Notes: generated by a model not told the origin, from the letters alone. A stretch of DNA of 64,000 nucleotides from Streptomyces sp. NBC_00457 (GCF_036014015.1 NZ_CP107905.1:10044001-10108000), one strand, 5' to 3'; counted from the first letter of the stretch, positions 32,572 through 41,253 are shown. Numbers and translations: made by a program.

Positions 32572-33360
32572 TTACGTCAGCTGGGTAAGCGCGCACCGCC
32601 ACCGCTCGCCGTCCCGTACGAACACGTTGGTCGCCCACTCGTCCGCGGTGAAGGGTTCGCCCCGGAAGGCACCGCTGTTGGTGCCACGGGTCGTCACGAG
32701 CACTGTCGCGTCGGACACCGGCGCCACGCGCTCGACCTTGAGGTGCATGGTGTCGTGGGTCAGGTCGCCGGCGGCGACCAGCTCGAGGAACGTCGAGCCC
32801 GGCGTGATGCCGTTGGTGGCGACGAGCACCCAGTCCGGGGTGGCGAAGCGCCCGATCGCCTCGGCGTCGTCGGCGACGATCGCGGCGGCCCACTCGTTGA
32901 GCAGGGCAGCGAAGGTCTCGCTGTCGGCCTTGGGCTCCGCGCCCTCGCCCCGGTAGGTGCCGAAGCTCCACAGGTTGCCCTCGGTGTCGCGGACCGTGAA
33001 CCCGCGTGAGCCGTAGTCCTCGTCGCGGAGACCGCGAACGATCTCGGCGCCGGCGGCGACGGCTCGGTCAAAGAGCGTTTCGGGCTCGTCGCACACGACG
33101 TACACCGCGTCGTTGCCCGGCGCGCGCCGCCCCCAGGCCGACTCGTCCTTGGCGGCGGTGCCCAGCATCACGCCACCGCCGTGCGGCAGGCGCAGCTCAG
33201 CGTGCTCGATGATCGACGGGTCGTCCTCTCGGGCATGGACCGCGGTCTCGCGGAAGCCGAAAACGTCGGTCAGGAAGGTGATCGCGCCGCGAGCGTCACG
33301 GTAGGTGAGGCACGGCCAGACCGCGGTTGTGGTGGTGATCGTGTTCGTGGTTGTGGTCAT
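32572..33360 (-). CDS. VOC (glyoxalase-like) domain fused to a SnoaL-like domain
   Basis: 262 residues. After a Thr-rich start (MTTTTNTITTTT), residues 13-140 form a VOC/glyoxalase domain (AVWPCLTYRDARGAITFLTD, IIEHAELRLPHGGGVMLG, FTVRDTEGNLWSFGTY). Residues 150-262 form a SnoaL/NTF2-like domain (TFAALLNEWAAAIVADDAEA, VLVATNGITPGSTFLELV, WRCALTQLT). Both halves are small-molecule binding folds; the reaction is unknown. ATG 33360 lies inside the end of the upstream AraC gene (65-base overlap on the same strand), indicating tight coupling to that regulator. Confidence 0.85.
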   Translation of the reverse strand: MTTTTNTITTTTAVWPCLTYRDARGAITFLTDVFGFRETAVHAREDDPSIIEHAELRLPHGGGVMLGTAAKDESAWGRRAPGNDAVYVVCDEPETLFDRAVAAGAEIVRGLRDEDYGSRGFTVRDTEGNLWSFGTYRGEGAEPKADSETFAALLNEWAAAIVADDAEAIGRFATPDWVLVATNGITPGSTFLELVAAGDLTHDTMHLKVERVAPVSDATVLVTTRGTNSGAFRGEPFTADEWATNVFVRDGERWRCALTQLT

Positions 33361-34207
33361 GCGGCAACGATGGCCCAGGGTCACCGGGGCGGTCTTGGAC
33401 GGATGGAACATCTCCGGCGAGCAGTTCGGTCGGCGTGCAGCCGGCCAGCGCGGCGAAGTCCCGGTTCAAATGTGCCTGGTCGTAGTACCCGCACACCGCC
33501 GCGACCTGGGCGATCGACACGAACGGCGGCGACAGCCGCAGCATCTCCCGGGCTCGCTCGAACCGCACCACCCGAGCGGCGAGTTTCGGCGTCAGACCGA
33601 ACTCGCCGCGGAACCGGCGGGCGAGGTGCTGGCGGCTCCACCCGGTCTCGTCGGCCAGATCACGGACCGACACCTCTCCGCCGGAGGCGACCACCGCTTC
33701 CCACGCGAAGCGCAGCTCCGGCGCCGGCCCGCCGTCACCCGCCAAGCGGCCGAGGACGGCGTCGCAGACAGCGAACCGCTCCTCCCATCCGGCGGTGTCC
33801 TGGAGCAGTTCCCACAGCTCGCGGCCGACGGCCCCGACCACATCCGCGAGCTCGACCGAGACGTTCCACAGCTCACCCGCGGGCATGCCGAACAGTGCCC
33901 GGCTTCCGAGGGGGGTGAGCTCGACGGCCACTCCCTCCTGGTCGCCGCCGTGGGAGATCAGCGCCGCCGAAGCCTGGAGGCCGCTCAGCACGCATCCGTA
34001 GCGCCGCGGAGACTGCGCCGGATCCGTCTGGGCCACCACGTCGATGTCGTCGCCGATGCTGACGACGAACGTCATGTGCCGCGACGGCAACCCTCGGTGC
34101 AGTGCCGGCGGGAACCCCGTCAGCCGGTAGCCGCAGTAGCGCTCGATGAACGGCCGCAGCGGCGGCGCCGGTGCGGCTGCCACCCACTCCTCGTACCGCT
34201 CCGCCAT
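33296..34207 (-). CDS. AraC-family transcriptional regulator with His-rich C-terminus
   Basis: 303 residues from ATG 34207. The C-terminal AraC double HTH is clear: ARRFRGEFGLTPKLAARVVR, FERAREMLRLSPP, then VAAVCGYYDQAHLNRDFAAL and AGCTPTELLAG. The N-terminal half (PPLRPFIERYCGYR, RGLPSRHMTFVVSIGD) resembles the AraC group that regulates a neighbouring VOC/DUF protein. The last about 20 residues are His/Asp-rich (HDHNHEHDHH) and come from the frame overlapping the Thr-rich start of the VOC gene, so the tail may be a by-product of overlap or a metal-binding extension. The downstream VOC-SnoaL gene is the likely target. Confidence 0.85.
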   Translation of the reverse strand: MAERYEEWVAAAPAPPLRPFIERYCGYRLTGFPPALHRGLPSRHMTFVVSIGDDIDVVAQTDPAQSPRRYGCVLSGLQASAALISHGGDQEGVAVELTPLGSRALFGMPAGELWNVSVELADVVGAVGRELWELLQDTAGWEERFAVCDAVLGRLAGDGGPAPELRFAWEAVVASGGEVSVRDLADETGWSRQHLARRFRGEFGLTPKLAARVVRFERAREMLRLSPPFVSIAQVAAVCGYYDQAHLNRDFAALAGCTPTELLAGDVPSVQDRPGDPGPSLPHDHNHEHDHHHNRGLAVPHLP

Positions 34208-34344
34208 TCCAAAAGCATACGAGCCCTCCCGAAGGCCTACGAGCCGAGCTTCACCGGGGGTGCGCCAGGCGCTGTGGTGGCCACTGCGGTGATCGGCTGC
34301 CACCCTCTGATGCGTAGCTGATGTCGGCGATCACCGGAGCGCGT

Positions 34345-35298
34345 ATGACGACGGACAGGACCACGGCGGGTATCGAGGTGAACCCCGTCGCGGGTCACAT
34401 CGGAGCCGAGATCACAGGTGTCGACCTGGCCGGGGACTTGGACGACGCCCAAGTCGCCGCGATCCGGGCGGCCGTACTGCGCTGGAAGGTGGTGTTCTTC
34501 CGCGGACAGAAACTGGATCACGCCGGGCATGTGGCGTTCGCGCGGCGATTCGGCGAGCTCGTCGTGCTCGGGCGGCGGGGGAAGGCCTCACCGCCCGACG
34601 TCCCGGAGATCGAGACGACCGCCGACCGCCTGGAACTCGGTGGACGCTTCGGCATGGAGCACGACGAGTGGCTGCAGCGCAGGCGGCACACCCTGCTGCG
34701 CGGCTGGCACTGCGACCACGGCGCCCGTGTCGACCCGCCCGCCGCGACGATCCTGCGCGCCGAGACGGTTCCGCCGTATGGAGGCGACACGACGTGGTCC
34801 AACCTGGCGGCCGCGTACGCCGGACTGTCCGCCCCGGTCCGGGAGTTCGTGGACGGGCTCAGGGCCGAGCACCGGCTGGGCGTCGGATACCAGCCCCGGC
34901 CGGGCGACGACGCGTATGTCCGGCATCTGCTGGACCATCAGGTCGCCTCGGTGCATCCGCTGGTGCGTGTCCACCCGGAGACGGGGGAGCGGGTGCTGTT
35001 CGTGAACGGCTACTACCTGGAGCAGATCACGGACGTCTCCCGCGCCGAGAGCCGGGCGATCCTGGACATGCTGCTTGAGCAGGCGGTCCGGCCCGAGTAC
35101 ACGGTCCGCTTCCGCTGGGAGCCGGGCAGCGTCGCCTTCTGGGACAACCGGGCCACCATCCACCTGGCGCCCAGCGACAACGTCCACCTCGATTCCCCGC
35201 GGATCATGCACCGGGTGATGCTGGCCGGTGACGTACCGGTCGGCGTGGACGGCAAGCCGTCCGAGCCCATCGTCGGGACCCAGCCCGGGCGTTGGTGA
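34345..35298 (+). CDS. TauD/TfdA-family Fe(II)/2-oxoglutarate dioxygenase
   Basis: 317 residues from ATG 34345, with CGGAG 6 bases upstream; ATG 34321 is also in frame but lacks a ribosome-binding site. The iron ligands are the His-x-Asp of GWHCDHGA and the distal His in WDNRATIHLAPSD, with the oxoglutarate-binding Arg in RIMHRVMLAGD. The first half has AGAEITGVDLA (typed here as HIGAEITGVDLAGDL) and VVFFRGQKLDHAGHVAFARR. TauD-type enzymes hydroxylate sulfonates, aromatic ethers or similar compounds, releasing the side group. The convergent LLM flavin monooxygenase gene stops 3 bases away; the two may act on related substrates. Divergent from the AraC gene. Confidence 0.9.
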   Translation: MTTDRTTAGIEVNPVAGHIGAEITGVDLAGDLDDAQVAAIRAAVLRWKVVFFRGQKLDHAGHVAFARRFGELVVLGRRGKASPPDVPEIETTADRLELGGRFGMEHDEWLQRRRHTLLRGWHCDHGARVDPPAATILRAETVPPYGGDTTWSNLAAAYAGLSAPVREFVDGLRAEHRLGVGYQPRPGDDAYVRHLLDHQVASVHPLVRVHPETGERVLFVNGYYLEQITDVSRAESRAILDMLLEQAVRPEYTVRFRWEPGSVAFWDNRATIHLAPSDNVHLDSPRIMHRVMLAGDVPVGVDGKPSEPIVGTQPGRW

Positions 35299-35300
35299 GG

Positions 35301-36332
35301 TCAGCCGGTGTGCGGCTGCCATCCCAGCGCCGGGCCCAGCTTCGTCGCCATGTCCGTGAGGATCTGCACGTAGTCCTCGTGCTCGAAGGTGAACGGCAGC
35401 GCGAACGCGACCTCGTCGACCTCGCGGAACGCGGCGTGTGCGTGCAGCCGTTCGGCGATCTCCGCGCTGGTGCCGACGAGGTCGGGCGCGAACATCAGAC
35501 GGGCCGGGCCCTGGGGTGATGTCGTACGAGGGGTGCGCCGGTCGGCGTACTCCTCGTATCTGGCGCGCTGTTCGGGCGTGGCCGAGTCGGTGGGGATGAC
35601 GACGAGGCCCTGGGAGACACGGGCGTCGTCGCCGTCGGGGTGGTGGGCGCGGAATGCGCGCACGTGAGAGAGCTGGATCTCGGCGAAGTCCGCCGGCTCA
35701 TCGGGTCCTTCCGCCTTGACGACGCTGCTGGTGAGGAAGTTCATGCCATGTTCGCCCGCCCACCGCGCCGAGTTGAGGCTGCCGCCGCCGTACCACAGGC
35801 GGCGGCCCAGGCCGGGGGAGTGCGGCTGCACCCGGTCCGAGAACACCTCGAAACCCTCGACCCCGCTGAAGTCGGTGGCCGGTTTGCCGCGTACGAAGTC
35901 CAGCAGCCGGCGCACCCGTTCGTAGCCGAAGTCCTCCGTGTCGGCCGTGTCCGGGTACAGGGCCTCCTTGACCTGGTCGTAGTGCATCGGCGGGCCCACG
36001 CTGACGCCCGGGTTGAGACGGCCGCCGGACAGCAGGTCGACCGTCGCCAGGTCCTCGGCCAGCCGCAGCGGGTTCTCCCAGCCGAGCGGGATGACCGCGG
36101 TGCCGAGTTCGATGCGGCGGGTGCGCTGCGAGGCGGCGGCCAGGACGGCGACGGGGGAGGAGATGCCGTACTGGAGATGGCGGTGGCGTACCCACGCGCT
36201 GTCGAATCCGAGCCGCTCGCCGAGCTCGATGATCTCCAGGGTCGACTCGTGGCCCCGGCGCGGGTCGGCCTCGTCGAACAGCCCGATGGTCAGGAACCCG
36301 AGCTTGCACAGGGGACGTGAGGTCGGCGGCAC
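35301..36332 (-). CDS. LLM-class flavin-dependent oxidoreductase (luciferase-like monooxygenase)
   Basis: 343 residues from GTG 36332, with GGAGGAG just upstream. The TIM-barrel features FLTIGLFDEADPRRGHESTL, ERLGFDSAWVRHRHLQYGIS, RTRRIELGTAVIPLGWENPL and LATVDLLSGGRLNPGVSVG are characteristic of bacterial luciferase-like FMNH2-dependent monooxygenases. It probably requires a separate flavin reductase, not encoded nearby. Substrate unknown; co-location with TauD suggests a sulfonate or aromatic compound. Its stop faces the TauD stop 3 bases away (tail-to-tail). Confidence 0.9.
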   Translation of the reverse strand: MPPTSRPLCKLGFLTIGLFDEADPRRGHESTLEIIELGERLGFDSAWVRHRHLQYGISSPVAVLAAASQRTRRIELGTAVIPLGWENPLRLAEDLATVDLLSGGRLNPGVSVGPPMHYDQVKEALYPDTADTEDFGYERVRRLLDFVRGKPATDFSGVEGFEVFSDRVQPHSPGLGRRLWYGGGSLNSARWAGEHGMNFLTSSVVKAEGPDEPADFAEIQLSHVRAFRAHHPDGDDARVSQGLVVIPTDSATPEQRARYEEYADRRTPRTTSPQGPARLMFAPDLVGTSAEIAERLHAHAAFREVDEVAFALPFTFEHEDYVQILTDMATKLGPALGWQPHTG

Positions 36333-36412
36333 GGGCTCCTCCAGCGTTCGTCGATCAGCTCGTACCGCGATGACAACCGGATCGCCCCCTTCGGTGTTCC
36401 CGTCGCCCGGCC

Positions 36413-37915
36413 TCAGACCAGCGGAATCGTGACCTCGTCCTCGACCGGCGGGTCGGTCTCCTGGGCCCGGTTGCCGGTCGCGGCGTAGCAACGCAGCCGT
36501 ACCGACTCCGGGGTGACGTCCAGGCGCAGGAAGCACTTGAAGAACGGCGGGCTGTACGTCGCCGAGCTCGGTGAGAACAACTGCGTGTAGATCTTCCGCA
36601 CGGGGAGGCGGAACCGTTTCGCTCGGTCGGGTCGACGCCCGGTGCCCAGCAGCCCGGCGACGAGGCGGGTGCGCCAGGTGATATCAGCGTCCGGCGCCGG
36701 CGTGCGCCCCGGCCGGTACTCCAGCCGCTCGGCGACGACGGCCGTCGCCTCGGCCTCGGTGAGGGTGAAGAAGCGGCGCAGGCGCAGTCGGCGCCCGTAC
36801 AGCTTGCTGTAGAAGGCCAGGGAGTCGCCGCGCAGCGGGTAGCAGCGGAAGTCCTTCTCGGTGACGTTCGCGATGTCGACGCGCGGGATGGTGTGCGTCG
36901 CATGCATGAAGGCACCGCCGCCGCCCGCGACGATGTACTGGATGGTGCGGCCGCCCACCGGCACCGGGTAGCGCTGGTAGTTGTGGATGTCGCCGCCGAT
37001 CGCGGCGACGTAGTGATGGGCCGGATCGCGGACTATGTCGTCGACCGTGCCGCCGCCGTCGATCGCGCAGGGCTCGTACTTGCCGTCCACGTACAGCGGC
37101 GAGCCGGTGATGAGGATCTTCGGGCGGGGGCCCCGGGACACGTCCCGCAGCCAGGCGCCCTGTTCGGCGTCGACGGTTCCGAGCAGGCCCGTGTCGATGC
37201 CTATGATCCGCACCGGTCCGGCGTCGATCGCCCAGTACGGGCCCGGCTGGACGGCCTGTTGGGCGGGGGAGGAGCGCAACTTCCTGGCCTCGGCGAGGCG
37301 TTGGCCGTCCTTCGGACGGGGCCGGTGCCACAGCAGCGACCGCAGCCGGGCCCGGCTGAACGGGCGGGGCCGTGGCTCGGGCGTGAGGGGCGGGGCGTCG
37401 TCGCAGAAGACGCGCATGAAGGCGGCGAGGTCTTCGTACCAGTCGTGGTTGCCGGGTATCGCGTAGATCGGCGCCTGGTAGTCCTGGTACGGGCGGAAGA
37501 ACTTGGTGCCGTAGTCGTCGGCGCTGCCCACCGGATAGATCACGTCGCTGGCGACGACGGCGAACCGCGTGTCCTGACCCACCTCCAACAGGCCCGGCAC
37601 GACGGCGTATTGGGGGTCGTCGCCCTCGCCCGTGTCGCCGATCACCTGGAAGGAGAACCGGTCCGGATCGTCGCGCCTGATCACCTTGTCGGCGGGCACT
37701 CCGGCCGCCGCCCGCTGCGCCACCCACCGGCTGCGTGTCCCGCCCGTCGGGTCACCGAACCAGGAGGCCAGCACACCGTTGCGCGCGGCCCACAGCATTC
37801 TCGGGTCGAGCCACGAGATCTTCTCGACCTTGGACGGCATCAGCCGCCGGTACAGGCCCGGTTCGGCGCTGCCCCAGCCGGCGCCTTCGGCGGTATCGCG
37901 TGAAGAGTCAGACAC
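36413..37915 (-). CDS. Metallophosphoesterase (calcineurin-like)
   Basis: 500 residues. Metallophosphoesterase signature blocks are present: FSFQVIGDTGEGDD (metal Asp/Gly block), AVVASDVIYPVGSADDY, IYAIPGNHDWYED (Asn-His-Asp), and VAAIGGDIHNYQRY (the His-containing last block). Long basic inserts (around 180-210 and 410-450) distinguish it from purple acid phosphatases; no signal peptide or membrane span is evident. Start GTG 37915 has no ribosome-binding site but is preceded by TACGGT, so leaderless translation is possible. It probably hydrolyses phosphoester or pyrophosphate bonds; the substrate is unknown. Confidence 0.88.
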   Translation of the reverse strand: MSDSSRDTAEGAGWGSAEPGLYRRLMPSKVEKISWLDPRMLWAARNGVLASWFGDPTGGTRSRWVAQRAAAGVPADKVIRRDDPDRFSFQVIGDTGEGDDPQYAVVPGLLEVGQDTRFAVVASDVIYPVGSADDYGTKFFRPYQDYQAPIYAIPGNHDWYEDLAAFMRVFCDDAPPLTPEPRPRPFSRARLRSLLWHRPRPKDGQRLAEARKLRSSPAQQAVQPGPYWAIDAGPVRIIGIDTGLLGTVDAEQGAWLRDVSRGPRPKILITGSPLYVDGKYEPCAIDGGGTVDDIVRDPAHHYVAAIGGDIHNYQRYPVPVGGRTIQYIVAGGGGAFMHATHTIPRVDIANVTEKDFRCYPLRGDSLAFYSKLYGRRLRLRRFFTLTEAEATAVVAERLEYRPGRTPAPDADITWRTRLVAGLLGTGRRPDRAKRFRLPVRKIYTQLFSPSSATYSPPFFKCFLRLDVTPESVRLRCYAATGNRAQETDPPVEDEVTIPLV

Positions 37916-37981
37916 CGGTGAACCGTAGCAATGATCAATGATCTAGGGGAGGTTCGTTCTGGGTATGTGGGCCCAGTGCGT

Positions 37982-38878
37982 TCACCACTGGTGGGGGCCG
38001 GGCGGTGTCGGTGTCGCCTCGGGTTCCGGGCGACGACGCCATACGGGGCCGTCCTGGGCTTCGGGGGAGGGGTCGCCCGGGCGCGTTGCCGCGGGCTTCG
38101 GCGTGTCGGCGGCTTTCTTGCGCTGCCCATGGCTCCAATCTCCCTCGCCCAGCACCAGCAGCGGGTCGAACATCACCACCACACCGGCCAGTACGAGGAA
38201 GATGAACGGCCCCAGGAGCATGGGAAGCAGCAGGGAGTGCGGCGAGTCGCCGGCCCAGGAGGCGTCGGGGTTGCCGTGGAGATGGACACCCACGGCGGCC
38301 ATGCCCGTGTAGTGCATTCCGGACACGGCCACGCCCATCACGAGGCTCGCGCCGAGGCTGGCGACGAAGCCCCGGATGCTGACCGCCGCCCACAGTGCCG
38401 CGGTCGCGGCGAAGATCGCGATCAGCACCGAGAGGGCGACGGTGAAGGCGTCGTAGTGGATGCTGCCGTTGAGCCGCATCGCCGCCATGCCCAGGTAGTG
38501 CATCGCGGCGACCCCGAGACCGGTGATGACGCCCGCGACGGACAGCGAGGCCTTGCTGGCGCCGCGGTAGCCCACGATGAACACGCCGATACCGACCACG
38601 ACGATGGCGACGGCGAGACTGAGGACGGTCAGGCCCACGTCGTAGCCGATCCGGGTCTCCTCGACCTGAAAGCCGATCATGGCGATGAAATGCATCGTCC
38701 AGATGCCGCAGCCGATCGATGCGGCGCCCAGCGCCAGCCAACCCGGCTTCCACGACACTTCGTCGAGCAGGGACCGAACGATGCAGCGCAGCCCCAGCGC
38801 CCCTCCCAGGCAGGCCATGACATAGGCCGCCACTGGGGTCACCGCGCCATAACGGAAACCATCTACCGTGCCATCCAT
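37982..38878 (-). CDS. MHYT-domain integral membrane sensor
   Basis: 298 residues from ATG 38878, chosen because GGGGGGAG precedes it; the frame is open to 38902. About seven membrane spans. Three MHYT-type repeats are seen: WTMHFIAMIGF, AAMHYLGMAAM and SGMHYTGMAAV, whose Met and His may bind copper and sense oxygen, CO or NO. The C-terminal tail (about 250-298) is Pro-rich and cytosolic. No GGDEF/EAL or kinase domain is attached, so a partner would be needed for signalling output. Alone in its orientation. Confidence 0.9.
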   Translation of the reverse strand: MDGTVDGFRYGAVTPVAAYVMACLGGALGLRCIVRSLLDEVSWKPGWLALGAASIGCGIWTMHFIAMIGFQVEETRIGYDVGLTVLSLAVAIVVVGIGVFIVGYRGASKASLSVAGVITGLGVAAMHYLGMAAMRLNGSIHYDAFTVALSVLIAIFAATAALWAAVSIRGFVASLGASLVMGVAVSGMHYTGMAAVGVHLHGNPDASWAGDSPHSLLLPMLLGPFIFLVLAGVVVMFDPLLVLGEGDWSHGQRKKAADTPKPAATRPGDPSPEAQDGPVWRRRPEPEATPTPPGPHQW

Positions 38879-39047
38879 GTTTCGAACTCCCCCCAGAGCC
38901 ATGGTCGTTGTGAAGGGAAGGTCTACGTGTGAATGGCACGCAATAGCAAGCCCTTACCGCTGGTTCGGGGGTTAACTCTGAAACAGGCCAGTCGAATGAG
39001 GTGACGCGGGGTCGAAAACCGGCCATGGGACCCGCTTTCGGTCAGCC

Positions 39048-39071
39048 CGGGCGGCGGAGATCCGCCGCCCG
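39048..39071 (-). terminator. Hairpin downstream of the VOC gene
   Basis: CGGGCGGCGGA and TCCGCCGCCCG form an 11-bp perfect stem separated by GA, 12 bases beyond the VOC stop codon at 39083. No clear U-tract follows on the minus strand, as is common in Streptomyces. Probable transcription end of the VOC gene. Confidence 0.6.
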
Positions 39072-39082
39072 GACGCAAGCGA

Positions 39083-39508
39083 TCAGAACGCGCTGTACTC
39101 GGTGGCGACGTCCACGACCCAGGTGACGCCGAACCGGTCCGTCAGCATCCCGTAGAGGGGTGCCCACTGCGCGGGCTCCAGCGGCTGCGCGATGTCCGCG
39201 CCGTCGGAGAGCTGCTCCCAGTACGACGTGATCTCCTCGGCCGTCTCGCCGCGCAGCGAGACGAAGAACGCGTTCTCGCCCCGGTTCCACGGCAGGTGGG
39301 AGGGAACGTCGTACGCCATCACGCGGAAACCGCTGTCGGCGGCCACCTGCCCCCACATCACCTGGTCCGCCTCGGACGGGTCCGTGACGTTCCCGGCGTC
39401 CTTGTACGTGACCATGACCATGTGCCCGCTGAACACGGACTGGTAGAACGTGAGCGCCGCGCGGGCGTCACCCCGGAAGTTCAGGTGGGTCACAGCGTTG
39501 ACGGACAT
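39083..39508 (-). CDS. VOC-family (PhnB/glyoxalase-like) protein
   Basis: 141 residues from ATG 39508, with AAGGAG 6 bases upstream; a longer frame to 39628 has no homology. Family motifs: VNAVTHLNFRGDARAALTFY at the start, DQVMWGQVAADSGFRVMAYD, NAFFVSLRGETAEEITSYW, and PLYGMLTDRFGVTWVVDV at the end. PhnB-like VOC proteins bind metals and small molecules; the function of this group is uncertain. It is divergent from a WYL-domain regulator at 39627 with a shared dyad at 39582-39608, the likely regulatory site. A hairpin terminator follows. Confidence 0.85.
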   Translation of the reverse strand: MSVNAVTHLNFRGDARAALTFYQSVFSGHMVMVTYKDAGNVTDPSEADQVMWGQVAADSGFRVMAYDVPSHLPWNRGENAFFVSLRGETAEEITSYWEQLSDGADIAQPLEPAQWAPLYGMLTDRFGVTWVVDVATEYSAF

Positions 39509-39581
39509 GACTGGCTCCTTGCCTCTCGATCGGTGGTGAGCATCGGCTCGCTCGGCCCCGCTCGGTGACCACCGTCGCAGC

Positions 39582-39608
39582 AGAAGCGGACAGGATGTGG
39601 CCGCTTCT
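39582..39608. promoter_or_regulatory. Inverted repeat between VOC gene and WYL regulator
   Basis: AGAAGCGG (39582-39589) and CCGCTTCT (39601-39608) form a perfect 8-bp inverted repeat with an 11-base spacer. It lies between the divergent VOC gene and the WYL regulator gene, 18 bases before the regulator's ATG. Candidate operator for the regulator; inferred. Confidence 0.55.
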
Positions 39609-39626
39609 CGGGGCACCATGGGGAGC

Positions 39627-40607
39627 ATGCAAAAGACCTCAGCGCGGCTGCTGTCGCTGCTCTCGCTGCTCCAGGCACGCCGGGACTGGCCGGGGGAGCT
39701 GCTCGCCGAGCGGCTTTACGTCAGCCCCCGTACGGTGCGCCGCGACGTCGACCGGCTGCGCGAACTCGGCTATCCCATCGTGGCGTTCAAGGGGCCCGAC
39801 GGCGGTTACCGGCTGGAAGCGGGCACGGAGCTGCCGCCGCTGCTGTTCGACGACGACCAGGCCGTCGCCCTCGCCGTCGCGCTCCAGATCGCCATCACTA
39901 CGGGTGCCGGTATCGAGGAAGCCGCGGCACGTGCGCTGACCACGGTCCGCCAGGTCATGCCCGCGCGGCTGCGCCGTCGTATCGACACGCTCCAGGTCAC
40001 CGCCGTCGAGCGGCCCACGTCCCGCCCGGCGCCACAGGCCGACAGCACGGTGCTCATGGCACTCGGCGCGGCCGTCCACGCCCGCGAAGTGCTGCGCTTC
40101 GACTACACCTCCGCACCTGGAGCCGGCGCGGTTCCTCCGCGCCGGGTGCAGCCCCACCACCTCGTCACCTGGGGCGGGCGCTGGTACCTCGTCGCCTGGG
40201 ACCTCGACCGCGAGGACTGGCGCACCTTCCGCGCCGACCGGATCACGCCGCGCACCCCCACGGGGCCCCGCTTCACTCCACGCGAAGTGCCCGGTGGCGA
40301 CGTGGCCGCCTTCGTCGCCGACAGGTTCCGCGGTTCCGACGGCTCCGGCGACTGGCCGTGCCGAGGCGAGGTGATCCTCGGCCTGCCCGCCGCCGAGGTG
40401 TCCCGCCACACCATCGACGCAGTGGTCGAGGCACTCACCCCGAACCGCTGCCGGCTCGTCGTGGGCTCTTGGTCATGGCCTGCCCTTGCCGCCACCATCG
40501 GCAGGTTCGACGCCGACATCGAGGTCGTCGGCCCGGCCGAACTCAAGGACGCCTTTGCCCGCTTGGCCCGCCGGTACGCCGACGCCGCGGGCACTACGAC
40601 ACGTTGA
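39627..40607 (+). CDS. WYL-domain (YafY/DeoR-like HTH) transcriptional regulator
   Basis: 326 residues. The N-terminal winged HTH (MQKTSARLLSLLSLLQARRD, LYVSPRTVRRDVDRLRELGY, KGPDGGYRLEAG) is of the YafY type. A WYL-like domain sits in the middle (about 130-220: REVLRFDYTS, PPRRVQPHHLVTWGGRWYLV, WDLDREDWRTFRADRI) and a WCX-like C-terminal domain follows. The WYL domain usually binds nucleotides or other small ligands and modulates DNA binding. ATG 39627 was chosen by homology; ATG 39618 is 9 bases upstream. Divergent from the VOC gene with an inverted repeat between them. Confidence 0.92.
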   Translation: MQKTSARLLSLLSLLQARRDWPGELLAERLYVSPRTVRRDVDRLRELGYPIVAFKGPDGGYRLEAGTELPPLLFDDDQAVALAVALQIAITTGAGIEEAAARALTTVRQVMPARLRRRIDTLQVTAVERPTSRPAPQADSTVLMALGAAVHAREVLRFDYTSAPGAGAVPPRRVQPHHLVTWGGRWYLVAWDLDREDWRTFRADRITPRTPTGPRFTPREVPGGDVAAFVADRFRGSDGSGDWPCRGEVILGLPAAEVSRHTIDAVVEALTPNRCRLVVGSWSWPALAATIGRFDADIEVVGPAELKDAFARLARRYADAAGTTTR

Positions 40608-40628
40608 CCGGACCCACAGTGAGGGCGC

Positions 40629-41216
40629 TCAACTCGCCCGGCCCGTAAGGACCTTCTTGGTGTAGGCGGCCAGCTCCGCCCGCAATGCCTCACGCGTCAT
40701 GTTCCGCCGGTCGGCCAGATGGGCGACCAGGTCCGCGCGTACGGCCGCGAGCAGTGCGTGCGCGGCGAAGTCGCCGCCGGTGAAGCCGGGGAGCCGGTCC
40801 AGGGTGTCCCGGAAGATGCCGTGCCACCACTCGTAGTGCGTGGCCTGGTACGGGCTGTCGGAACCCGTTCCCTCCAGGGCCAGTGAGAGGTGCCGGTGGT
40901 CGAGCTTGAAGCAGAGGAGGGCGTCCAGCAGGGCGGGGATCCGTGACGCCGGCGGGGTGTCGGGGCCGAGGGGAGGGGGGCCGTCGGTCACGGCCTGTCG
41001 GAGCGGTTCGAGGCGGGCCGCGTACAGCGCCTGGATCAGGCCGGTGCGATCGCCGTACCCGCGGAAGAGGGTCGCCTTGCCCACCCCGGCCGCGGCCGCG
41101 ATGTCGGCCATGGTCACGGCGTCCGGGCTGTCGCACTCGGCGAACAGCGCGTCGGCCGCCGCCAGTACGGCCTCGCGGTTGCGGGCGGCGTCCACCCGGG
41201 GTTTGCGCTCGGGCAC
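40629..41216 (-). CDS. TetR-family transcriptional regulator
   Basis: 195 residues from GTG 41216, with AGAGGA upstream. HTH: NREAVLAAADALFAE, then AVTMADIAAAAGVGKATLFR and GYGDRTGLIQALYAARLEPL. The ligand-binding domain follows (HLSLALEGTGSDSPYQ). It is divergent from a two-gene operon (SnoaL-like then NmrA-like); two identical-core palindromes sit between (41237-41253 and 41266-41282), the probable operators for repression of both its own and the target promoter. Confidence 0.92.
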   Translation of the reverse strand: MPERKPRVDAARNREAVLAAADALFAECDSPDAVTMADIAAAAGVGKATLFRGYGDRTGLIQALYAARLEPLRQAVTDGPPPLGPDTPPASRIPALLDALLCFKLDHRHLSLALEGTGSDSPYQATHYEWWHGIFRDTLDRLPGFTGGDFAAHALLAAVRADLVAHLADRRNMTREALRAELAAYTKKVLTGRAS

Positions 41217-41236
41217 GGGAGTCCTCTCTTGCGAAA

Positions 41237-41253
41237 ACGGACCCGGAGTCCGT
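41237..41253. promoter_or_regulatory. TetR operator palindrome, copy 1
   Basis: ACGGACCCGGAGTCCGT holds the palindromic arms CGGAC/GTCCG around CCGGA. Located between the divergent TetR gene (starts 41216) and SnoaL-like gene (starts 41304). The 15-bp core CGGACCCGGAGTCCG is repeated 29 bases away. Confidence 0.75.
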
